Positions 43,930-56,900 of a stretch of DNA of 59,874 nucleotides are shown here, one piece after another. Every line of letters starts with the position of its first letter. Positions within the stretch are counted from its first letter, which is position 1. Origin of the DNA: Branchiostoma floridae (Eukaryota > Chordata > Leptocardii > Amphioxiformes > Branchiostomatidae); assembly GCF_000003815.2 (NCBI RefSeq), contig NC_049997.1, positions 15,490,753-15,550,626 of the forward strand. Direction: 5' to 3'. The translations under genes were made by a program, and so were the position numbers. The notes beneath the pieces are model-generated. The model did no database searches. It was not told where the DNA came from and saw nothing but the letters and a program-made list of their open reading frames with translations.

Positions 43930-45885
43930 AATTTCGTTGGAATTAAGACGGACCGCGCAGAATTCCCTTTTCGCTCTAAGACGCGAATGGAATGGAATTT
44001 TTCGATGAAACTTTCCAAATCGTAGGTTGATATTTTGAATAATGCGTGACTTTATCGACGTTGCTTTCCCTTCATTTTGCTTGGAGATATAAGCCTTTCA
44101 AGTACCGTCATTTTCAACCTGCTCAGAAGCCCACCACCGGAAAGTCAGGTATTACATAAATGACGGAGGGTTACTAGTTCACATCTGAAAATAAACGCAG
44201 TTTTCGCCATCCATCTATCCAGCACACTTCTGTGCTGCTGTCACTTTGTTTTTGAGTGGTTTCAATGAACAGTAGTTGAGATATGTGAACTTTTATTTGT
44301 GGACACTGTGTCAGAAATGTAGGGTTTCTTATCCAAAGTTTAATCGTATGTTACTCGACAACAAACTACAACAAGCAAATACGATTTCATAGTGCACCTA
44401 AGCACACTTTGATGCGTATTTCAGCCAAATTTGAAGTAATTCTGTTGTGTTGTTGAGGAGATATGAAAACGGCTAGGCGTTTTGGCTCGCAGAAAGCGAT
44501 GCCGCATGCCAAGTACAGTTTTTCGCTTAGGTAATTTTCGGTGGAATTGAGGCGGACCACGCAGAATTCCCTTTTCGCTCTAAAACGCGAATGGAATAGA
44601 ATTTTTCGATGAAACTTTCCAAATCGTAGGTTGATATTTTGAATAATGCGTGACTTTATCGACGTTGCTTTCCCTTTATTTTGCTTGGAGATATAAGCCT
44701 TTCAAGTACCGTCATTTTCAACCTGCTCAGAAGCCCACCACCGGAAAGTCAGGTATTACATAAATGACGGAGGGTTACTAGTTCACATCTGAAAATAAAC
44801 GCAGTTTTCGCCATCCATCTATCCAGCACACTTCTGTGCTGCTGTCACTTTGTTTTTGAGTGGTTTCAATGAACAGTAGTTGAGATATGTGAACTTTTAT
44901 TTGTGGACACTGTGTCAGAAATGTAGGGTTTCTTATCCAAAGTTTAATCGTATGTTACTCAACAACAAAGCACAACAAGCAAATACGATTTCATAGTGCA
45001 CCTAAGCGCACTTTGATGCGTATTTCAGCCAAATTTGAAGTAATTCTGTTGTGTTGTTGAGGAGATATGAAAACGGCTAGGCGTTTTGGCTCGCAGAAAG
45101 CGATGCCGCATGCCAAGTACAGTTTTTCGCTTAGGCAATTTTCGGTGGAATTGAGGCGGACCACGCAGAATTCCCTTTTCGCTCTAAAACGCGAATAGAA
45201 TGGAATTTTTCGATGAAACTTTCTAAATCGTAGGTTGATATTTTGAATAATGCGTGACTTTATCGACGTTGCTTTCCCTTCATTTTGCTTGGAGATATAA
45301 GCCTTTCAAGTACCGTCATTTCAACCTGCTCAGAAGCCCACCACCGGAAAGTCAGGTATTACATAAATGACGGAGGGTTACTAGTTCACATCTGAAAATA
45401 AACGCAGTTTTCACCATCCATCTATCCAGCACACTTCTGTGCTGCTGTCACTTTGTTTTTGAGTGGTTTCAATGAACAGTAGTTGAGATATGTGAACTTT
45501 TATTTGTGGACACTGTGTCAGAAATGTAGGGTTTCTTATCCAAAGTTTAATCGTATGTTACTCAACAACAAAGTACAACAAGCAAATACGATTTCATAGT
45601 GCACCTAAGCGCACTTTGATGCGTATTTCAGCCAAATTTGAAGTAATTCTGTTGTGTTGTTGAGGAGATATGAAAACGGCTAGGCGTTTTGGCTCGCAGA
45701 AAGCGATGCCGCATGCCAAGTACAGTTTTTCGCTTAGGCAATTTTCGGTGGAATTGAGGCGGACCACGCAGAATTCCCTTTTCGCTCTAAAACGCGAATA
45801 GAATGGAATTTTTCGATGAAACTTTCCAAATCGTAGGTTGATATTTTGAATAATGCGTGACTTTATCGACGTTGCTTTTCCTTCA
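43930..45885. repeat. 604-bp tandem array, about 3.2 copies
   Basis: GAATTCCCTTTTCGCTCTAA recurs at 43960, 44564, 45168 and 45771, i.e. periods of 604, 604 and 603. Copies are nearly identical over their whole length; the last breaks off near 45885, just before a CG/TG run. No long ORF is present in a unit. Confidence 0.95.
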
Positions 45886-45902
45886 TTTCAATTCGCTCTT
45901 TG

Positions 45903-45932
45903 TGTGCGCGCGCGCGCGCGCGCGCGTGTGTA
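45903..45932. repeat. (CG)n run flanked by TG
   Basis: About ten uninterrupted CG dinucleotides between TGTG and GTGTG, an alternating purine-pyrimidine tract of the type that can form Z-DNA. It is rare in an otherwise CpG-poor region. Confidence 0.9.
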
Positions 45933-46065
45933 CGCTTTGACTCTAGTATGTGCGTATGTGTGCAATGAATTACATTGTTCTTTTCAATACTGCGCTCCTC
46001 TGGTTATTTCATTACTGATGTTATTACAGTTCATAAAGTTAAACGTCAGTACACATTCCCGTCAG

Positions 46066-46244
46066 GAGCCACCGCCACATGTTCCTGGATCAATTTGAAC
46101 ACCTGTATGGAAGTGCGTCTTCATCTATCACACCACCAGATGGGAGCAGTACTCTTCACTCAAAACACCAATCTACCTGTGTTGATACAAAGGTTACCCT
46201 TCCATCATCCTGCTTGAAGTTACCGAGTCCATCTGTCATTTTCC
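46066..46244 (+). CDS. Candidate internal exon, plus strand
   Basis: ATTCCCGTCAG before 46066 and CC|GTGAGTAC after 46244 are good acceptor and donor sites. Between them one frame is open for 59 codons (FLDQFEHLYGSASSSITPPD ... KLPSPSVIF). No domain is recognised and no partner exons were established, so this may be chance. Confidence 0.25.
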
Positions 46245-48479
46245 GTGAGTACAGTCCGAACCCCCGACATAAAAAAAGGATTATGGTTTGTGATTTAGGT
46301 CAACAAGACATTTTTATATAGCTTTATTAAAGAGGTGTCAGTGCTTTCTTCTTGAGTGGTTATATATATTATATTAGGAAGAGTGCGAACTTTCATATAT
46401 GAGATGTGCAGGAAATCATTGATTTATTTCCAACATTTCAACACTTTCAAACAGTTATTACAATGGCAATAACACAGATTCTGGTGATTTTGAGATCCTA
46501 GCTCTTTGTATCAAAGATGTAGTAAAAATATAACATAATACATTTTTGTATTATCATTAATGCAATGTTGAAACTGTTTGGCATATCCCTTACTTGCATT
46601 ATTCCAGGACTATGAAGTCATAACTCTAATTGTCCATTGAGGCATGACTGCTGAACTAGGATGTGGATCATTTTCTAATGTCCTGTTTTCAAGGATTTTC
46701 CACTGAACAGACTTTTAGAATGTAAGGTAGCTATAGGGAAGCATGGGTTAGTTGAGTGTTTTAGACCTATGCCTAGGTATAAATGTGTGAGAAATTCTTG
46801 ATGAATTGATTTCAAAACACAGTACATTTCATGCTCTGACTGTAGACTTTTTCACCCTAAACTGTACACACATTTATGAGATCACTCAATGTCAGAGGTA
46901 TTAGAACTAGTGTGAGTCTTGCTATGCAATACTGAGTCAAGGACATTTCAATGATGATGGGGGTAACAAGACTAGGGAATTGATGGTTAAGAAGCTTTTT
47001 TTTGTCTAATATAATCTGCGAGTCTTGATTTTTCATCTCTCCCCTAAAAATCGACGGATTTCTTTCAAATTTGGTCGACATGTCCATAAAAGCTTAATAA
47101 GTTACTGTAATAATTCCCATGCAATCATCCTAATTGGTTATTGGGTTTGGAAGTGTTGAAATAAAATACAAGATGACTTCATTTTGCAACATTTGCTGAT
47201 CTACTTCTAGATTGTGTAAAAGCTTGACGAAAACACAATAATTGAAGATTGAATATGTTGAACTCAACAGGCAATAGGTTGATAAGTTCCTTGATACGCA
47301 CATAGGAAGTATGCGCAATTTCTGCTAAATGCTACAGCGATGACATAGAGCAAAACAAAGTTACAAGCAAACATTTTATTTACAACAAAACGGTTAATTT
47401 ACAAGTAGTCTTTGACCTAAGGGTGTGACACATACTGTTTGTGCTGAGTACAAGCTGCAGATCCTAACATGATCATTTGATAGACACTTGCACTTTTCAA
47501 CATGCTTGAGGTTTGACTTTGCTCAAACTTGGGCCATGAACTATGTTTCCTGTTAGAGACATTGGCAAAACATTCTAGCATAAAAACTAAATTAAGGAGA
47601 TATTCTAAAACCATAATCTATATACCGCAACATTTGTTATGTTGTTTTGAAACTAATTTTAACCCCAAAGTATGAAAACAAAAAGGGATGTAAAAAAACT
47701 CACAAACCAGCCCGTTAAATATGGCTGCCAGGAGATGTCAACTCATTGTTATTGCTGTCGCACTGGTTCAGACTGTAATTAACAGTCATAAACCTTTCAT
47801 GTTCTTTCTCCAGCACATTATACTTACACTTTGTAACTCTATGATTTCTTTACATTATGTGTGCAAATAATCAATGAAAAAAAAAGTAAAACAAATGTAC
47901 CTATCCCTCTGTCTGAGGGTACAAACAAAAAACAAACATGTACATGATTACAGAAGCTGGAACTGACATAGGAAAGGTGAATCAGAGACTATTTTCTCCA
48001 ACAGACATCATTCAGCAAGCGGTACAATAGCTTGACTAAATGACACTTACTATCTATCAGCTTATCTAAATACATCGTTACAACAGAGTCACATAATCAG
48101 TAACCTAGTACATTTACTAAATTATCAATTAATTTATCCAGTCAGAAAGGCATGTTGCAGGTGTATTCTGACAGACTTTAATTAAGTGTTTCAGGTTCTA
48201 TATTACCAAGTTGTTGCTATTACCCTTGACTTTAGGGTTACACGTACATATGCCTTCATTCTGTGTGAGGTCTGTAATTGGAACTTTTAGTCTCTAACAG
48301 GCGCCACAAGTCATTGGAAAAATAGTGTAGAAATTTGAACAAATGTAGACAGATGACATGCCAAAGGAATTAGCTAGGTTGCAAACCATACTCCTCAACC
48401 ATGTAACTCCTCTGAAATGTTATCTGTCTAATAGTATATTGTACAAGTAACTTGAGAAAAATACAAGATCCAATACGTC

Positions 48480-48960
48480 CAAAAATGACCTACTTTCAGG
48501 GACAAGTACACTGCAACAAAAAAAGACTCTAACCTCTACAAGTACTGATAGACAATACATATATGGTTACTTCAGAATCTGTTAAAAGATGAATTCACAA
48601 AACAGCCTACTTTGGCCTATTCAAAGCTTCAAAAATAGCAAAAAAGGTTAATTTTTGTACATGTCCAGAAAATCACCAACTTTTAGGGACAAGGACACCG
48701 CAACTCAGCAAGACACAAACCTTTGCAAGCATTCAGTTGATAGATGATATATAGGTTATCTTTAGCGTAAAGTTGAATTAGGTCACTGTTTTAATTCTTC
48801 ACATATTGTATCTTAAATATGACCCAAAATCATATATTTCGTCAACATCTTAGGACAACCACTAACAACCAAAATAGAATCTAAGCTTTGCAAAGAGTAT
48901 TTGATAGCAAATATACATGTAATCATGTTTAAATGGTTTAAAGTTGAAGCCTGTTACATT
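48480..48960. repeat. Three diverged tandem units of about 180 bp
   Basis: Words such as AGGGACAAG-ACAC-GCAAC, CTTTGCAAGCAT or CTCTACAAGTACT, and TATATGGTTA or TATAGGTTA recur in order near 48490, 48670 and 48850. Divergence is high. Confidence 0.5.
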
Positions 48961-49011
48961 TCCCCCATCCCAGCCCCATCCCATCCACAGCTGCCTGGAA
49001 TTGTCACTGAC

Positions 49012-49310
49012 CCAGTTCTTCAAAGTCAAAGTCAAAGTTCCTTCCCGCGCCTGATGGCGCATAGGGCGGCGCCCATCTCCGTTTCAGTAGCCCTTGGGCC
49101 ACACAACGCAATCACTACAGCAGGGGGCTAGTCCACTGGTAGTGGTGTGTGTTCAACTTCCATACTCTTTCCCGAATGCTGAGTGCTAAGCAGAGAAAGA
49201 AGCATGTACCATTTTTAAAGTCTTTGGTATGACTCGGCCGGGGTTTGAACTCACGACCTACCGAATGCAAGGCGAACACTCTACCCACTAGGCCATTGCA
49301 CCGGTCTTAC
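49012..49310 (-). mobile_element. tRNA-derived SINE
   Basis: On the minus strand the head (near 49300) reads TGGCCTAGTGGGTAGAG (A box) then GAGTTCAAACCC (B box, at 49241-49252). It continues into a non-tRNA body and ends in a (TTTGAC)n tail near 49020. Head, body and simple tail are the signature of a SINE. Confidence 0.85.
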
Positions 49311-50045
49311 TAAGAAAAAAAAAAAACTGCAGCTACAGGCCAAACCCCATGCATAGTCTTGGGGCCCCAAAAAGGTAGTCTTTCAGGCTAGCCAGCCCAG
49401 CTCCTGGGCCCAGGCTTTGCCGTAAACCCCCAAAATCACCATACATGTATTTGCACTTAGAGCTCTTCAAAGCTGGGCAAAAATCATGTTCTTTAGGAAG
49501 TCTGAAACAATGTATTGTTTTGAGGTCGCCAGAGCACTTGAACATGACTTATTGAAAATTTCTAAGCTATTTTCACAAAGTCCAGTTTGTGCTTTGACGT
49601 AATGTTCAAGCGTTTCCTCGTAATTGTGTCTAAACTATGCCAATTTTCGTGTTTCTGACACGCCCAAAGAAGATAAAATGGCCACAAAACTTGTTTGGCC
49701 TGTTACCATGGCAACAATTACTGCTGAGCAGAAAGAAAGCTATTTTGGGGGATTGAGAGCCAAGTACTACCACCGTGCAAAATATGACTTAAATGTTTTT
49801 TTTTACCCTTGCCACCATTGTTTGTTCCTTACAGACATTTGCCCTTAAATTGTGCTGCCTATATATTGTACACTACAAGTACAGTACTAAGAATATCTTA
49901 TGCAAAAAAGCACCTGGATGGTTGGTTGATTTTTGCAGATTTACAGATGTTACCACAGAAAAAATATGGTGTATACTGCTGTGGAGCATTGAAACTAAGT
50001 TCTTACAAAGCTAAATATACACTATGTAAAAGTTTAATAATTACT

Positions 50046-53000
50046 TTACATTCTCTTGATAACAGCCTGGTTTTTGTACCAGAGGAATAACTTTGCCTGC
50101 CGCATGAAGTTTGCCGGGTTCATGTAGGATAGTTGTCCCTTCAGCTTTTTCAGAGCTGAATTACACTGCTCAACAACTTGCGAGTTCACATTGTCGTACT
50201 GCGGATATCTGGACAGCTGGTATCCCACTGAGCAACCTGTAAAAAAACAAGAGAACTTATATGGACTGTACACAAAAGTCGTGAATTAATAAAGGGTTCA
50301 TAACCCACCCCAAAGAGTATATGGTGTAGTAGCGCCTGGTCACGCTATGAGTATGACCACCTGATAAAACCAAAGAGCAAGTGAACAAGATGGTTTCATG
50401 AGAATATAAATTATTCACAATTCGTTTGATACAGTTGTCCAGTTTGTCAAGTTAAAAAAAAATGCTTTTGGAATACATAAGAAGATTTAATATAGGTTTC
50501 ATTTTGAAGCCAAAATGCCTAAAGACAATATATTTCATAACATTGGAATCTTGGGAAATATTTTCCAAATCTCAAACTCTACCCTACTCTACTCATTCCT
50601 CCTGTGCAGGAGGATATGTATCTCTTATTCAGATTACTTGGGGTCTTTATAGCACATATACAGCCAAACGTGTACTATTAGCGGCCACCTTTGCATAACG
50701 ACCACCTGGCCATTGCAGTCACTTTTTGTCGGTCCTTTGGATTTTTCCCATTGACCTAAGCATTAAGAAATTGTCAATAGTGGCCACCTCTCCAACGCGG
50801 CCAAGGCCTCAGAATTTCTGGTCACGTAGACTCAGAAACACTGCCTAGTATCAACAACGATACTTGGTGACGTTACTTGGTGAGAAAGATTAGTGGGAAC
50901 TGAAATCATGTGTAACTTATTGCTCGTGGTCAATTGAGCAACATTTTCCCTAGTGGCCACATTTTTCCACTCCCTTGAGTGGCCACTACAGACAGGTTTG
51001 CCTGTATACACATGTATAGCAAGAACAATCAGAAGGTGATACAAACGACATTGACCAATTACAAAGACATACATATTCCCCTGCCTCTTTTGGCGCTTCA
51101 CTAGCCGATATAAAATGGGGACTGATTGATCAAAACCTTCCCAATATGATAATGACAAATAAAGAACATTGTATTTTGTACAATGCAAAGCACAGAACAA
51201 AGCCAAAGATTGTACATACCTTTGTGGTTTTTCCAGTGAAGACGGTCGACCAGGAACCAGGTGTTCTTAAAGAGCAGAGGATCCCGGTTTAAACAGTAGG
51301 AGTGAAGATTGCAGCTGTTGTCATAGATGACAGTTTCTGGAACTGAAGATAGTCTGGAATTAGCACTCATTTTTCTGAACAGAAGGACTAGTTACATATT
51401 TGTGACTGAGCAAAAGTTTCTGCAAACAGGCTGAACAGTAGCTTTTGGCATTGTGAATCTGGAACTGGTGTTCACTTTGAACTGAAACAATTCTACATTA
51501 GTCCCTTATTTGTACGGCCAATTTCTGAGATTGTTTCTTTGAATGCAGAGAAACATTTCCAGCATTTGCTTGCAAATGTTGTCTTTATAGTTTAATGTAT
51601 TATTTATTCAATACAGAATCACAGACCTTTACTAGAAACAAGTAAATAGTAATAAAAACAAGTCAAGTAATAAGTATGTCAAATTTTGCAAGAAGTTAAA
51701 AAGCATTCTGAATACTAACCATCTTTAAACCTCGTGCGTAGTATGGTGAAGGGTGTGTTCGGTGACTCGTGTTTTACCATCACCTCAAAACCATAGTTGA
51801 TGCCTGGGTTGCATAAAGAGTGAGATTAATATTTCTAATGACCAGTTAAAAGCAATGAAAATCACACTGGCTGGGACCCTCATCTGACAACGTAATTTTT
51901 TTTCTTTCTCAGATTTGTAGTGGAAAAGCAGAGTGGATGGAACAAACAGGAAACGTTCCCCTGCCAACACCAGACACTGAGTTATCAAGGGAATTTCAGC
52001 ATGTCTTGTGACTCACTTGCAAAGTAGGCTCTGCTGTCAGCTTTTGAAGATCAGGATAAATCTGATACTAGTGGGAAGGTTCATAGACAGGCTTTTTAAT
52101 GATATGCAATTCTTAACATTTGATAAAAATTATAGACCAAAAAAAACTTTGTTTTTCCATCTAACTCTAATTTTAAAATTGATCCTTTTTCAAGTACAAT
52201 TGGAATGGTTGTAAAATAGAAAAACATTGATTGACGGATGTTACAAGCCGACCAAAAACAACTTCCCAGTGATCTTAGAAACAGAGGGGCAAACCACCAT
52301 CATCATCATCATAAGCAGCTGTTATTAAAAGCTTTCCAACTACTTTTCCTGGTAAGAGCTACTCTTCCGGACAAAGATATTGCGTCTAAAGTAGCAAAAT
52401 GCTTTTGTATCTGATTTAATGAAGTACAATATGGGACTACTAAAATGCTTAGAAAATAATGCATATCATAATACCATGTCCACAATTCAGTAAGAACATC
52501 CCTGGGAGCAGGGAGGGGTGACCACTGCTGGACTTGCTGCATCCCTTTACATCGTTACGCCCCCTGTCAGCCGTATATTTCCCTCTGCTCCTGACATGTC
52601 CGAGGGCTGGGAAGAAGGAGATCAGGTCGGGATTTACCCCTCTCTGTCCAGCACAGTCATCAGGAACCCTTGCGTTTTGATTGAAAGGTTTTTCTGCTAC
52701 ATCCAGGAGAGCTAACAGGAGGGGTCGTAGCTCCTCCGCCACACAACTACTGTCTCCATTCCTCACATGGTCAAAGAGCACTGGAATATGTTTCTGCAGA
52801 AACTCCATGTCACAGACGGAGTCACTGATGGCTGCTCCATCTGCGACTTTCTGAACAAAGTCATGCAGTTCTTCTGACGGATGGAGAAGTCCACAAACAG
52901 GAGAATTTTTCGACAATGTTCCAAGGAGGGACTTCAGTCCTTCCGGACATGTCTTCAGGTGCTGATACTGTTTGATGACAGTGGCAAGCGATGGTGGCAC

Positions 53001-53332
53001 AATTCTGACCAGTTCCGCCATCTCATCTGGAGTGACCTCGCTGTTCACAAAGGAATCCAGCAGCTTCCGTCCTCGTTGGTTTGTGATGAATACCCTATCT
53101 CTGTGGCTAGTACACTGGACAAAAATGACATAACAGTAAATATCCAGGACAAGAAACAACATTTCCTAATGTTTTCAATCCTAACGTAACACAGTTTTTG
53201 GTTGATCAAACAGTATCTTTCAAGTCAATGCATTGTATCATATATGTATCTGAGAGAAAGAGAGAGAGAGTTAGAGAGAGAGGGAGAGAGTTAGAGAGAG
53301 AGGGAGAGAGTTAGAGAGAGAGGGAGAGAGTT

Positions 53333-53364
<32 letters not shown>

Positions 53365-53426
53365 TTAGAGAGAGAGGGAGAGAGTTAGAGAGAGAGGGAG
53401 AGAGTTAGAGAGAGAGGGAGAGAGTT

Positions 53427-53458
<32 letters not shown>

Positions 53459-53519
53459 TTAGAGAGAGAGGGAGAGAGTTAGAGAGAGAGGGAGAGAGTT
53501 AGAGAGAGAGGGAGAGAGT

Positions 53520-53572
<53 letters not shown>

Positions 53573-53693
53573 TTAGAGAGAGAGGGAGAGAGTTAGAGAG
53601 AGAGGGAGAGAGTTAGAGAGAGAGAGAGAGAGTTAGAGAGAGAGGGAGAGAGTTAGAGAGAGAGGGAGAGAGTTAGAGAGAGAGGGAGAGAGT

Positions 53694-53728
<35 letters not shown>

Positions 53729-53852
53729 AGAGAGAGAGGGAGAGAGTTAGAGAGAGAGGGAGAGAGTTAGAGAGAGAGGGAGAGAGTTAGAGAGAGAGGG
53801 AGAGAGTTAGAGAGAGAGAGAGAGAGTAGAGAGTGAGAGAGAGAGAGAGAGA

Positions 53853-53945
<93 letters not shown>

Positions 53946-56900
53946 TGTGTTGCCATTGACATTAAAAACTCTTGCAGCACATGTACAAAAGGCTGAATTT
54001 TTTTTTTTTTACAGTCAGTATTTCAACCCCTATCTGAAATTTAGTTAAACACAATTAAAAAGATCGAGTGACAAAATAACATCTGCTTGTTTACAATAAC
54101 TGGTCAGTTTATCACAGATTATCCGTCTTGGTTCAGGAGCTCTACACAGTATGGTAATGTGCTATTATATGTATATCAAAGGGAAAAAATCAATATCAAC
54201 TGGCTCGAACCAACTGGCCCCAAATATTTCCATGCCTTTTATTTCCAACACAGATATTTCAAAAACATTATCAATGAAAAGGCAAGAACGCTGAAGATGT
54301 TGCCAAAGGTTGAAAAGAAAAAAAAACCCTGTACACGTTGGCAGGGTTTAGTTTTTCAGAAAGAGCTAACTGAAACTGAAAGAAGCACAATGTTCTTTGT
54401 CTTAAAAAAATTGGACGTCATTTTCTTTCTTTCTCAGATTTGTAGTGGAAAAAGTAGAGTGGGTGGAACAGTCAGGAAATGTTCCCCTACCAACACCAGA
54501 CACTGAGCTATCAAGGGAATTTCAGCATGTCTTGTGACTTGATTTTGTATGGATGACAAAGTGGCAATTTAATCGACAGAGGGCTAGGAAGAGATGTTTT
54601 TATTTTTGATGGGCTGATAAGACGGGAAAATGTGGAACCTGTGGTGCCCTAGAACTACGCATTGTAGGGGTTGAATCTATGTAGGAGAGAGTAGGATCCT
54701 AGTCAACGGCAAAAAGAGAGTTCAACATGGTGAATTTTGACTGGTTGGCGGAATCATCGTCAAAAAGCCCAGCAAACATAGAATGTTGTCCTTCGGCAAC
54801 ATAAAGTACATCCACATCCACTTGCCAAATCAGCAGTTTCAGTTTCCTCAGGCAATAGGGCTTATGGACTTATGCTTAATTCAAGTACTGCAAAATGCTA
54901 TGATGCAACATATTAAATAACATATCATACTAGTCACTAAATAACAACCGACATAATATTTTCATTTTCATTTATTTGTTAACCAACATATACTCTCATA
55001 ACTAGCAATTGTTTTCAACCTACAATGTAAGAATGATCATTAACAGGATAATGGTGAAAAGAAGCTTCCCAATACTAGTATAATGTATCTAACTTATAGG
55101 GATTACCCAAACTCAAATTACCAAACTCCTTGTGTTAATTTAACACGTTCAAGAATTGGTGCTGAGAGTATAAAGATGGCATAGTCATAAAAAAACACTG
55201 TACTACATGTATCTACATGTATCTATCCTGACGAAAAGTTAAGTAACATCAAAAGAAGGTATTGTATACTTATCTCCCAGGGTATGCGGTTTCTGTACCA
55301 CTGTCGCTTTCTCCCAGGACCTGTTGCCATGGGAGGAGCTCTCTGCGAAAGCTCAGTGCTGTTCCATCGCAGATTATTACTTTTGGCGCTGGACCACACA
55401 ACGGGCACATAAACCCCTTACTGTAGTCGATGTCCAGGAGCTCCTCAAATTCATACCACGACTGGCGAAACTTGTTATACGACAGAACTTGTTGGAAGCC
55501 TGCAACTCCTGCATCCTCCATATGTTTAGACAACGTCTGATAATATCCAAACATTGTCATACTGCAACCGAAAAACGAACAATTATATTATTGCCATCAT
55601 ATATCAGTCGGCTGAAGAGCAGATGATCTAAAGTTGACAACAGGTGGGTGATAGATCGATAGATCGATAGATAGATGTATGACTGACAGAAAATGAATGT
55701 AGAGAATTTTCGTTGAGGTGCTTAATCCTGAATTTGATTACAAAGTAATGCCAAATCACTGTGACTTAACTAATCTTTACGGCAGATACAAAAGGCATCC
55801 ATGTAATCTAAAGTTGTGTAATGCCACTTGATGTCAAATCCTTTTCAAATACATTTTTAATTGGTGGTTGGGAATGTTCATAAAGCATATTTATTTCAGT
55901 CATGTGAAACAATTTGGCACAAAAGTGAGATCACACATGAAAAAGAGGCTACTCTACATGTCGCCTCTTCTAATACACTTAAATGACATGGACTTTACAC
56001 ACTGCACTATAACAGAACTCCAGATGATGTGACATATGACGCATCTACAAGAAGTAGCTTCATTCAAGACCTGCTTTTTTCCAGGATGTGATCCTCTTGT
56101 GTTGTTAATCATGGTGATTGACTAGTCCACTAGCAGTTGTTTATGTACAAGTTTCAGCTTAGGTACACATCACTACCTAATGGTATAACGTTACTATTGT
56201 GTGTGAGTAGCTAAATGTCAAAAGGCCACGGGAAAGACTTGCTGTATTTTTCGCGAAAATTTTGCCTTTCTAGTTGTTTCTATTCTTGCGATTTTTCCTT
56301 TCTTTTCGCTTCAAAAACATACTGCATTTTGTTCGAAAATGTGGGCTTTCTAGTGTTGAAGATTGCATCTGTAAGGTATTCATGCAATCAATGACTTTCA
56401 TATTAATATTATTTATATTCAATATCATTACAAAAAATGACACCATTCTGGAGTTTAGGACCCAATCTGATACACTAATGCATGTGCAGGTAAGGCAGCA
56501 AACCTACCCAGTCTGCAGGAAGTGATACATGTAGTCCCTGAGGACTTCATGTGAGATCAAGAAGGTCCCCATGTTAAGGATGCCATCTGCTCCTCCATCA
56601 AAGGGAAGGTTGGTATCACAGCTGGAGCATGGCCTTTGGTAGACTGTAAATGAATAACAAATCTTAAGTATATACAAAACCTATGTTCCAGATTAGAATG
56701 AACCTTGTATGGCTGGCAATGTTGTTAATGGTGTTTACCTGTTTATAAATTCTGAGAGTTAAGTTGATATACCAATGCCGTAGCAAACCATGTGCCGTTT
56801 TGAGACAGTGTCATGTTCAATGACCCCCAGGTGTCTGACTACTTATAATGTACAAGAAAGCTTATTGCATGCATGCTATTTACAATCAATATTTTATCAC

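Larger units (their letters stand above)
35671..50045. other. Repeat-rich intergenic stretch
   Basis: Apart from the listed repeats and one weak plus-strand exon candidate at 46066-46244, no gene could be supported in these 14 kb. Short minus-strand frames with hydrophobic stretches at 39935-40129, 40640-40849 and 42614-42805 have no recognised homology. Confidence 0.5.

Noticed and set aside
49241-49300. tRNA-like A and B boxes
   Set aside because: Not a tRNA gene: no complete cloverleaf could be drawn, and the sequence continues into a SINE body and simple tail.
53833-54048. Frame reading RERERERE
   Set aside because: Direct translation of a (GA)n run.
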